NCBI RefSeq assembly: GCF_040096015.1
Contig: NZ_JBBMFO010000042.1
Location: 1 to 9,653, forward strand
Direction: 5' to 3'
Length of the DNA: 9,653 nt
Origin: Peptoniphilus_A hominis
Lineage (GTDB): Bacteria > Bacillota > Clostridia > Tissierellales > Peptoniphilaceae
Positions 1-5,178 of this stretch are shown one piece after another. The number at the start of each line of letters is the position of its first letter. The first letter of the stretch is position 1. The notes under the pieces are model-generated. The model was not told the DNA's origin. It ran no database searches and saw only the letters and a list, made by a program, of their open reading frames with translations. Position numbers and translations under genes: made by a program.

Positions 1-42
1 CCACCTACAAAGTATAGGTTAACATCCACTACAATTAGTTAA
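1..42 (+). CDS. IS3-family transposase OrfB, C-terminal end only (partial)
   Basis: Reading frame 1 gives PPTKYRLTSTTIS followed by a TAA stop at 40-42. IS3-family OrfB integrases (rve/DDE catalytic domain) typically finish with a motif of the form SPxxYR followed by a short variable tail, and PPTKYRL fits that ending. The catalytic DDE residues would lie upstream of the window. Only 13 residues are visible, so the call leans on the adjacent terminal repeat at 51-74. It could be the intact end of a complete element or a remnant. Confidence 0.5.
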   Translation, partial: PPTKYRLTSTTIS

Positions 43-74
43 TTAAATATTGTGTCCAGTTTTATGGGTACACA
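1..74 (+). mobile_element. Right end of an IS3-family insertion sequence (partial)
   Basis: The window opens inside what looks like the last few bases of an IS3-family element. Bases 1-42 read as the end of an OrfB transposase. Eight bases after its stop comes a sequence at 51-74 shaped like an IS3-type right inverted repeat: TGTCCA at 53-58, a TTTT run at 60-63, GGG at 66-68, ending in TACACA at 69-74. Known IS3 right ends follow the pattern TGTCCA-x-TTTT-x-GGG and finish in CA. The rest of the element lies outside the window, so neither the partner repeat nor a target duplication can be checked. The exact outer boundary (74) is inferred. Confidence 0.55.
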
Positions 75-119
75 TCATTACTTCATGCCGAATAATTTTA
101 AGATAATTAATCTACAGCA

Positions 120-147
120 AAAAATCTCGACAGCAGCCGAGATTTTT
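120..147 (-). terminator. Rho-independent terminator of the PhaE-like gene
   Basis: Bases 121-129 (AAAATCTCG) pair perfectly with 138-146 (CGAGATTTT) around an 8-base loop. Read on the minus strand, the stem is followed by a run of six U residues, from the A run at 119-124. The hairpin begins about 32 bases after the stop codon of the PhaE-like gene. On the plus strand the stem is also followed by a T-rich stretch (TTTTTCTTTTC), so it might work in both directions. Confidence 0.75.
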
Positions 148-178
148 CTTTTCTTATTTATTTTTTAATTTTAGAAAA

Positions 179-1303
179 TTATTTGCTCTTTAGTCTTTCT
201 ATTTCCTTATTTAGGCTGTCAATTTTATTTGACATCTTTAAAATCTCTGCGTTAAGATCCTTTACATCTTCCTTGCTTGATGGTTCCACAAAGTTCATGT
301 AGTCCATGTTTAGTTTAAATAATTCTTCTCTCAAAGACTTAGTTTCTTCTTCTGCCTTCTTGTAAATTTCCTTAAATTTGTCTACATCAAATAATTTTTT
401 ATATTGTTCCTTAGTTTTTTCTTCAAAGAAGTCATAAACCTCTTGTGGGTCCTTCTTCTTTGCCAATTCTTCTAAGTCAGTCCTGTACTTTTCAAAGGTA
501 AATTCAGAAATTTTTGCAATTTCAGCATAAATTTCCTTGTAGTAGTTTACATAAACTTCAAAATACTTCATTGATTTTTCGATAAAAGTCTTTTGGAATT
601 TTAAAACCTTTGAAGTGCTGGCAAAGTATTCATTTCCACCAAATAATTTTTCGTATTCTTCTAAGTTACTTAGCATTTGATGTGAAAATTTTTCCATGTT
701 TTTGAAATAATCCATTTTGCCAAAGAAATTGTCTGTCATAAAAGGCATATTTCCAAAATTAGGAATCATGAAGTTAAAATTGCCAAAAACTTTTTGGTTA
801 AAGTCTAAAATTTCCTTTGCCTTGTCTCTCACTTGTTCTGGCATAAAAATATTCATGTAGTTTTCTTGATATTTTTTGTAAGAGTTAAAGAGGTCCTTGG
901 CAGCAATACTGTAATCTTCTACAAACTTTCCATTGGCACTTAGCATTGGAAAATAATTTTTAAAATTATTCATAAAGTCGCCATAAACTTTATTAGGCTC
1001 CTTTAAATTGTCTGCAAAAAATTTTTGAAAATTCATAAAATTTTCAAAGTAAGGGTTTACTTCAAAGAGTCCATTCATTTTTTCGCCATAATCCCCTTGG
1101 AAAGGAGAGTATTTACTCATTGTATCCATATAATTTTTTGGCATTTCATAAATATTTCCCACCATTTTTTCATTTATTCTTGCCATTTCTCTGAAATAAT
1201 CTTCTAAGCTTAAATTTTCTTTTTCATTCTTTTCTGTTCCCTGATTAAAAGACTTTAGTAAATTCATTTGGGCATCGTATATATCCTTGTATAAATCAAA
1301 CAT
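179..1303 (-). CDS. PhaE-like polyhydroxyalkanoate synthase subunit / phasin-like helical protein
   Basis: The 374-residue product looks entirely helical, with no signal peptide or membrane segment. Its second half resembles PhaE, the non-catalytic subunit of class III PHA synthases (usually about 360 residues). Residues around 245-345 show the family's regularly spaced Tyr/Phe/Glu pattern (YYKEIYAEIA, DPQEVYDFFEEKTKEQYKKL). The end (about 341-374) has the PhaE/PhaR hallmark: a Pro-Ser-Ser-Lys start, then a leucine-heptad coiled coil (LNAEI, IDSL, IERL). The centre (about 190-215) is rich in Asn, Phe, Met and Gly. The protein has no Trp and no Cys. AAAGGAGG at 1311-1318 sits 7 bases before the ATG at 1303. 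The gene lies between its own terminator and that of pyrD, so it is probably transcribed separately. No phaC, phaB or phaA is visible. Family membership is judged by eye; a role in polymer granules is inference. Confidence 0.6.
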   Translation of the reverse strand: MFDLYKDIYDAQMNLLKSFNQGTEKNEKENLSLEDYFREMARINEKMVGNIYEMPKNYMDTMSKYSPFQGDYGEKMNGLFEVNPYFENFMNFQKFFADNLKEPNKVYGDFMNNFKNYFPMLSANGKFVEDYSIAAKDLFNSYKKYQENYMNIFMPEQVRDKAKEILDFNQKVFGNFNFMIPNFGNMPFMTDNFFGKMDYFKNMEKFSHQMLSNLEEYEKLFGGNEYFASTSKVLKFQKTFIEKSMKYFEVYVNYYKEIYAEIAKISEFTFEKYRTDLEELAKKKDPQEVYDFFEEKTKEQYKKLFDVDKFKEIYKKAEEETKSLREELFKLNMDYMNFVEPSSKEDVKDLNAEILKMSNKIDSLNKEIERLKSK

Positions 1304-1316
1304 ATTGGTACCTCCT

Positions 1317-1358
1317 TTTAGTGTACTAAATTATTACCACAAAAAAAGACTTTCTAAA
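1317..1358 (-). promoter_or_regulatory. Possible promoter and palindromic operator of the PhaE-like gene
   Basis: On the minus strand, TTTAGA (1358-1353) is separated by 17 bases from AATAAT (1335-1330). This is a weak sigma-A-like pair whose -35 box falls inside the pyrD terminator stem. Immediately downstream is a 14-base inverted repeat at 1317-1330, TTTAGT-2 bases-ACTAAA, lying between the -10 box and the ribosome binding site. A symmetric site over the expected transcription start could be a repressor operator. In such AT-rich DNA a 6-base arm can occur by chance. Confidence 0.3.
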
Positions 1359-1372
1359 CGCTAGAAAGTCTT
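1341..1372 (-). terminator. Rho-independent terminator of the pyrBIKD operon
   Basis: A perfect 11-bp stem, AAGACTTTCTA (1346-1356) with TAGAAAGTCTT (1362-1372), encloses a 5-base loop. Read on the minus strand it is followed by a run of U residues from the A run at 1341-1347. It starts 7 bases after the pyrD stop codon and separates the pyrimidine operon from the PhaE-like gene. Confidence 0.9.
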
Positions 1373-1379
1373 AAATATT

Positions 1380-2285
1380 TTATACTAATTTTTTAATATA
1401 GTCCTTTATATTTTTATTCTTTTCTTCTAAATACTTTTCAAGGTCAGAGATGATTTCTGCTCCTGCCTTGGGATTCATAAAATTATAGGTTCCAACTTCA
1501 ACTGCAGTGGCACCTGCCATTAAAAATTCAAGGACATCCTTATAAGACGTAATGCCTCCCATGCCGATTATTGGTATGTCAACTGCTTTTGCCACTTGAT
1601 GGAGAATCCTTAGAGCAATTGGCTTTACTGCTGGTCCAGAAAGTCCTGCGTAGGTGTTGTTAAAGACAATTTCTTCTCTGTCAAAGTCAATAGCCATTCC
1701 GAGAATTGTGTTTATTAGTGAAAGTCCTGTGGCGCCTTCAGCTTCAACTGCCTTGGCTATGCCCACAATATCCCCTGCGTTGGGAGAAAGCTTTACAAAA
1801 ACTTTTTTATTTGTAACTTTCATGACCTCACGAACAACTCTTGCTGCAGAGTCCTTGTCCATGCCAAAAGCCATGCCCCCTTCCTTTACATTGGGGCAGG
1901 ATATATTTAATTCAATGGCTGCAAAGTCATAGTCATTTAAAATTTTTGTGGATTCAACATATTCTTCAATGGTATTGCCTCCAAGATTTACAAAAATTTC
2001 TGTGCCAAGGTCTTGCATTGAAAAGATTTTTTCTTTTACAAATTCTTCCACGCCTGGATTTTCAAGTCCAATGGAATTTAATATTCCTGATGGCGTCTCC
2101 CAAATCCTTATGCCTTCATTTCCCTTTTTTGGATGCCTAGTAATTCCCTTGGAAGAAATTCCCCCTAGAATTTTTGGGTCGTAGAAGTTTTTAAATTCTT
2201 CGCCATAGCCATAGGTTCCACTTGCCATAATTATTGGATTTTTTAATTTTATGCCTGCTAAATCTATTTCAGTCCTAGAAGTCAA
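1380..2285 (-). CDS. pyrD: Dihydroorotate dehydrogenase B (NAD+), catalytic subunit
   Basis: Oxidises dihydroorotate to orotate, the fourth step of UMP synthesis, in the cytoplasm. It is an FMN-binding TIM barrel of 301 residues, the normal family length. The class 1 active-site cysteine is Cys130 in NISCPNVKEGG; a serine there would indicate class 2. Other visible family motifs are IIMASGTYGYG (18-28), FVKLSPNAGDI (163-173), INTILGMAID (191-200), GLSGPAVKP (214-222) and GMGGI (241-245). The start is a TTG at 2285 with GGGGAG 8 bases upstream (2294-2299). The next in-frame Met is residue 20, inside the conserved barrel start, so TTG is the only sensible choice. The gene overlaps pyrK by 11 bases, implying translational coupling. 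It needs PyrK to pass electrons to NAD+. Class 1B is firm because PyrK is adjacent. Confidence 0.95.
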   Translation of the reverse strand: MTSRTEIDLAGIKLKNPIIMASGTYGYGEEFKNFYDPKILGGISSKGITRHPKKGNEGIRIWETPSGILNSIGLENPGVEEFVKEKIFSMQDLGTEIFVNLGGNTIEEYVESTKILNDYDFAAIELNISCPNVKEGGMAFGMDKDSAARVVREVMKVTNKKVFVKLSPNAGDIVGIAKAVEAEGATGLSLINTILGMAIDFDREEIVFNNTYAGLSGPAVKPIALRILHQVAKAVDIPIIGMGGITSYKDVLEFLMAGATAVEVGTYNFMNPKAGAEIISDLEKYLEEKNKNIKDYIKKLV

Positions 2286-2976
2286 TTAAATCACTCCCCT
2301 TAAAAATTGGTCCTTCCTTGCAAGATCTCTTTCTGCCGCCCCTTGTATCGCAGGAGCAAGATAGGCAAGCTCCCACGCCGCAGCCCATTCTCTTTTCAAG
2401 AGACACATAGGTTTTTATGTCACGAGCCTTTGCAAGTTCCACAACTTTTTTCATCATAATTTCTGGTCCACAGGCATAAATGAGCTCATGCTTTTCAAAA
2501 TCAATTATGTCTGTAATAAAGCCGCCTTTTTTTATTTTTATATGGCACTTTACATCTTTAAAGGCCTTTTCAAGTTCAAGCTCTTCCCTCTCCCCTATGT
2601 AGAGGGTGATTTTTGACTCAGGCTTTAACTTTTGAATTTCCTTAATTAAATAGTGGAAGGGTGCCACACCAACTCCACCTCCAACTAGGGCAACTTCGTC
2701 TACATTGGCGTAAAAAGTATTTCCAAAGGGACCGTAAAGTTTTATGTCATCGCCAGCTTCTAATTTTTCAAGAATTTCTGTGCCTATTCCTCTTTTTTCT
2801 ACTAAGAAGTCTACACCCTCTGTTACATCATAAACTGAAATTGGTCTTGAAAGTGTTGGATAATTTTCCCAAGCCCTTAGCATAAAAAATTGCCCTGGAT
2901 AAATCTTTGTCTTAAAATCCGTTCTAAGTATAAAATAATCTTTGCATACATCAATATTTTCTAAAATCTTTGCCAT
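2275..2976 (-). CDS. pyrK: Dihydroorotate dehydrogenase B, electron transfer subunit
   Basis: Carries FAD and a [2Fe-2S] cluster and transfers electrons from PyrD's FMN to NAD+. From the chosen start (233 residues) it shows a ferredoxin-reductase-type FAD domain with RPISV at 44-48, a nucleotide-binding VGGGVGVAP at 98-106, and ACGPE at 168-172. The C-terminal cluster motif has Cys199, Cys204, Cys207 and Cys219 (MGCGVGACLSC, then RSCKEGP), plus an additional Cys209. An ATG twelve bases earlier (2988) is in frame but has no ribosome binding site. The ATG at 2976 has GGAGAG at 2981-2986 and gives the usual MAKILEN beginning, so I prefer it. It then starts just after the pyrI stop. The length is slightly below the common 240-260 residues but no motif is missing. 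Confidence 0.93.
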   Translation of the reverse strand: MAKILENIDVCKDYFILRTDFKTKIYPGQFFMLRAWENYPTLSRPISVYDVTEGVDFLVEKRGIGTEILEKLEAGDDIKLYGPFGNTFYANVDEVALVGGGVGVAPFHYLIKEIQKLKPESKITLYIGEREELELEKAFKDVKCHIKIKKGGFITDIIDFEKHELIYACGPEIMMKKVVELAKARDIKTYVSLEKRMGCGVGACLSCSCDTRGGRKRSCKEGPIFKGSDLIDF

Positions 2977-2977
2977 T

Positions 2978-3409
2978 TTACTCTCCATAAGTGGTAACTG
3001 TGTCGCAGTATTCGCACTTATATTCCTTTTTGTCTCTGTCGTAGAGATAAAATTTGTGACCTGAAATTTCCCTTTCGCTATTTGTTATACATCTAGGGTT
3101 TTTGCACTCCAATACACCTTCAACTACTTCAGGAAGTTCCATGCGAATTTTTTTCACTCTCTCCCCATCTTCTATAAAGTTCACTGTTGTATGTGGAGCA
3201 ATTAGTCCCAAGACTGTGAAGTCTAAATTGTAGTCCGTTTCTATTTTTATTAAATCTTTTTTGCCCATGGAAGTAGAAAAAATATTTTGCATAAGAACAA
3301 CTGCGTCAGTAACTTTTTCCAGCTCCAGTGCCTTATAAAGGACATGAGCACGACCTGCCTCGATGTGGTCTAGGACAATTCCTTTTTTTATTTTTGAAAC
3401 ATTTATCAT
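2978..3409 (-). CDS. pyrI: Aspartate carbamoyltransferase regulatory chain
   Basis: Zinc-binding regulatory subunit that assembles with PyrB and mediates allosteric control by CTP and ATP in the enterobacterial enzyme. The 143-residue product is close to the usual 150. The N-terminal allosteric domain contains GIVLDHIEAGRA (10-21) and LGLIAPHTTVNFIEDG (67-82). The C-terminal zinc domain holds four cysteines in the expected pattern: Cys102 and Cys107 (CKNPRC), then Cys132 and Cys135 (CEYC). The ATG at 3409 overlaps the TGA of pyrB as ATGA, with GGAGG just upstream inside pyrB, so translation is coupled. Separate pyrB and pyrI chains are seen in Clostridia and enterics but not in Bacillus. Confidence 0.95.
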   Translation of the reverse strand: MINVSKIKKGIVLDHIEAGRAHVLYKALELEKVTDAVVLMQNIFSTSMGKKDLIKIETDYNLDFTVLGLIAPHTTVNFIEDGERVKKIRMELPEVVEGVLECKNPRCITNSEREISGHKFYLYDRDKKEYKCEYCDTVTTYGE

Positions 3410-4317
3410 TTGTTAGCCTCCAAAAGTTTTATAATAAGTGCCATTCTGCCATACATGCCAAACTTTGTCTGTTCAAAATAAACTGCACGAGGGTCCTTGT
3501 CCACTTCTGGTGCAATTTCATTTACTCTTGGAAGTGGATGAAGTATATACATGTCATCCTTGGCTAATTTTAATTTTTCTTCTGTTAAAATGTAGTAGTC
3601 CTTTAATCTTTCATACTCGTCAGATGATACAAATCTTTCCTTTTGAACTCTTGACATATAAAGTATGTCTAAGTCACTTATGGCGCTCATGAGGTCTCTG
3701 GTCTCAGTGTAATTTTCCTTGTCAATGAAGTTTTTAAAGGGCTCTGGCATCTTTAATTCTTCAGGGGAAATAAATACAAATTTTACATTTTTGTAGCGGT
3801 TTAGGGCCCTCACTAGGGAGTGAATAGTCCTTCCAAATTTTAAATCACCGCAAAGTCCAACAGTCAAGTTGTCAAAGGATTTTTTGTAGTGCCTAATTGT
3901 TATTAAGTCGGCAAGAGTTTGTGTTGGGTGAAAGTGTCCTCCGTCTCCTGCATTTATTATTGGCATCTTAGTAACCACCTTTGATGCAAGAAGGGCTGCA
4001 CCTTCCTTGGGGTGACGCATGGCACAAATGTCTGCGTAATTTTCTATTACCCTAATTGTATCTAAAAGAGTCTCGCCCTTTGTTGAGGAGCTAACTCCTG
4101 CATCAGAAAAACCAATTACCCTTCCTCCAAGTCTTAGCATAGCCGTCTCAAAGGAAAGCCTTGTTCTTGTTGATGGTTCAAAAAAAAGACTGGCCAATAA
4201 ATTATTGTCGCAAAAATGAGAATAGTGAATAGGATTTGCGATAATGTCATCAACCAGACTAAAAATTTCTTCGTATTCTTCAGTTGTAAAATCTAGTGGC
4301 TCTATTAAATGTTTCAT
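3406..4317 (-). CDS. pyrB: Aspartate carbamoyltransferase catalytic chain
   Basis: Condenses carbamoyl phosphate with aspartate, the first committed step of pyrimidine synthesis. From the chosen start it has 303 residues, the usual length. Carbamoyl phosphate-binding FEPSTRTR is at 46-53, the mobile-loop lysine is Lys80 in SSTKGET, HPTQ is at 130-133, GDLKFGRT at 157-164 and HPLPR at 260-264. All key residues expected of an active enzyme are present. An ATG at 4329 is also in frame, but the GGAGG at 4323-4327 overlaps its first codons and lies 5 bases before the ATG at 4317. The latter gives the familiar MKHLIEPLDF start. It is first in the leftward operon pyrB-pyrI-pyrK-pyrD. The leader is short and I see no PyrR-type attenuator in it. 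Confidence 0.95.
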   Translation of the reverse strand: MKHLIEPLDFTTEEYEEIFSLVDDIIANPIHYSHFCDNNLLASLFFEPSTRTRLSFETAMLRLGGRVIGFSDAGVSSSTKGETLLDTIRVIENYADICAMRHPKEGAALLASKVVTKMPIINAGDGGHFHPTQTLADLITIRHYKKSFDNLTVGLCGDLKFGRTIHSLVRALNRYKNVKFVFISPEELKMPEPFKNFIDKENYTETRDLMSAISDLDILYMSRVQKERFVSSDEYERLKDYYILTEEKLKLAKDDMYILHPLPRVNEIAPEVDKDPRAVYFEQTKFGMYGRMALIIKLLEANK

Positions 4318-4348
4318 CTTGACCTCCATCTAATATTTTATCTTTTTT

Positions 4349-4377
4349 ATATTACTTCAAAAATTAAAATTTGTAAA
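4349..4377 (-). promoter_or_regulatory. Promoter of the pyrBIKD operon
   Basis: On the minus strand TTTACA (4377-4372) and TAATAT (4354-4349) are separated by exactly 17 bases, a good sigma-A-type pair. Transcription would begin near 4342, leaving a leader of only about 25 bases before the pyrB ATG. There is no room for a PyrR attenuator, so control of the operon, if any, would be at initiation or on the enzymes. Confidence 0.55.
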
Positions 4378-4401
4378 GTAATTTGATATATGTGTTATAC
4401 T
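4371..4401 (+). promoter_or_regulatory. Possible extended -10 promoter of the guanylate kinase-like gene
   Basis: TGTTATACT at 4393-4401 is an extended -10 element (TGn plus TATACT). A weak -35, TTGTAA at 4371-4376, lies 19 bases upstream and overlaps the -35 box of the opposing pyrB promoter. An alternative pair, TTGATA 4383-4388 with AATAAT 4405-4410, would start transcription at the ribosome binding site and is less likely. Confidence 0.4.
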
Positions 4402-4428
4402 TGTAATAATAAATTTAAAGGAGAGGCT

Positions 4429-4965
4429 ATGATTTACTTAATACTTGGACACTCTGGTTCTGGCAAGAGCACACTAAGGGATGAACTTGCAAAAGAGGGT
4501 TTAAATAAAATAATAACTTACACAACGAGACCTCCTCGTCCCAAGGAAGTTGACGGTCTTGATTACAATTTTATAAATATTTCTGACTTTAAAAAAATGG
4601 AAGAGGAAAATTTATTTATTGGCTCCACTTGCTATGCAGGAAATTATTATTCAACTTTAAAAGAAGATCTTGAATTAAATAATAATGACAAAAGAGACTG
4701 CGTTATTATAGTGGATAAAGAGGGCGTCCTTGCCATAAAAAAGGAATTTAAAAATTCCCTCTCAATTTATTTAAAATGCTCCAAGGAAGTTTTAAAAAAG
4801 AGAATGATTAAGAGGGCTGAAGATGAAAGCGTCATAGAAAAAAGACTTTCTGTCCTAGAAAATTTAGACTCTTATGCAGATTATATCATCGACAGCGACA
4901 GAGAAATGGACCAAGTCTTAAGTGATGTCTTAAAAATTATTAAGAGCCACAAGTCGGGAAAATGA
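4429..4965 (+). CDS. Guanylate kinase-like P-loop nucleotide kinase
   Basis: A 178-residue soluble protein of the guanylate kinase fold. The P-loop GHSGSGKST (7-15) and the GMP-binding-domain signature YTTRPPRPKEVDGLDYNF (31-48) are clear. A lid region with arginines (RMIKRAEDE, KRL) and the closing ADYIIDSD (150-157) also match. The chosen ATG at 4429 has AAAGGAGAGG just upstream (4417-4426); an in-frame ATG at 4390 has none and lies within the promoter. Compared with yeast guanylate kinase as I recall it, the guanine-contacting Glu of FIEWAxxxGNYYGS is Gly65 here (FIGSTCYAGNYYS), with one residue missing after NYY. The LDID stretch reads IIVD. It may therefore be a second, divergent guanylate kinase or act on another nucleotide. 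Transcribed away from pyrB; it ends just before the rib promoter with no terminator of its own. Confidence 0.75.
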   Translation: MIYLILGHSGSGKSTLRDELAKEGLNKIITYTTRPPRPKEVDGLDYNFINISDFKKMEEENLFIGSTCYAGNYYSTLKEDLELNNNDKRDCVIIVDKEGVLAIKKEFKNSLSIYLKCSKEVLKKRMIKRAEDESVIEKRLSVLENLDSYADYIIDSDREMDQVLSDVLKIIKSHKSGK

Positions 4966-4976
4966 TTTTTCTTTTC

Positions 4977-5004
4977 TTGACAATTTATAATCTAGTGATA
5001 TCAT
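4977..5004 (+). promoter_or_regulatory. Promoter of the riboflavin operon
   Basis: A consensus -35 box TTGACA (4977-4982) is followed after 16 bases by TATCAT (4999-5004). Transcription would start near 5011, shortly before the P1 helix of the FMN riboswitch. The promoter begins only 11 bases after the kinase stop codon. Confidence 0.7.
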
Positions 5005-5023
5005 AAACTTATAAGTAAATAAA

Positions 5024-5129
5024 ATTCTTCAGGGCGAGGTGCAATTCCTCACCGGCGGTAAAGTCCGCGAGCGCAAGCTGAATTGGTGCAATTCCAATAC
5101 CGACAGTAAAGTCTGGATGAAAGAAGATA
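5024..5129 (+). ncRNA. FMN riboswitch (RFN element) aptamer
   Basis: The sequence follows the RFN consensus along its length: AGGGCGAGGTGCAATTCCTC (5031-5050), ACCGGCGGTAAAGTCCGCGA (5051-5070), GCTGAATTGGTGCAATTCCA (5078-5097), then CCGACAGTAAAGTCTGGATG (5100-5119) and GAAGAT (5123-5128). The closing P1 helix is formed by ATTCTTC near 5024-5030 and GAAGAT near 5123-5128. It lies upstream of ribD and is followed by an intrinsic terminator, so FMN is expected to switch the operon off by premature termination. Confidence 0.97.
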
Positions 5130-5142
5130 AATTTAAATTTTT

Positions 5143-5166
5143 GAGCCCTGCCTGGGCTCTTTTTTT
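5143..5166 (+). terminator. Riboswitch expression-platform terminator
   Basis: GAGCCC (5143-5148) pairs with GGGCTC (5154-5159) around a 5-base loop, followed by seven T residues (5160-5166). It ends just before the ribD ribosome binding site AGGTG (5169-5173). GCCCTG at 5145-5150 is also perfectly complementary to CAGGGC at 5030-5035 in the aptamer, giving a candidate antiterminator helix. The hairpin can also end read-through from the kinase gene. Confidence 0.9.
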
Positions 5167-5178
5167 ATAGGTGATTTA

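Noticed and set aside
51..74. Imperfect palindrome TGTG...CACA read as an operator or attachment site
   Set aside because: Its position just after the OrfB-like stop and its IS3-type TGTCCA/GGG pattern fit an insertion-sequence terminal repeat better.
1025..1207. Plus-strand open frame opposite the PhaE-like gene
   Set aside because: It has no ribosome binding site, runs antisense to a well-supported gene and has composition expected of a mirror frame of AT-rich coding DNA.
1654..2184. Plus-strand open frames opposite pyrD
   Set aside because: pyrD has complete family motifs in this stretch; the opposite frames lack ribosome binding sites and recognisable domains.
4390..4428. Longer N-terminus of the kinase gene from ATG 4390
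   Set aside because: The extension lies in the promoter region and has no ribosome binding site, while ATG 4429 has a strong one and places the P-loop at the usual distance from the start.
4318..4428. PyrR-binding attenuator or other riboswitch ahead of pyrB
   Set aside because: The leader from the best promoter is about 25 bases and contains no hairpin or anti-anti-terminator pattern.
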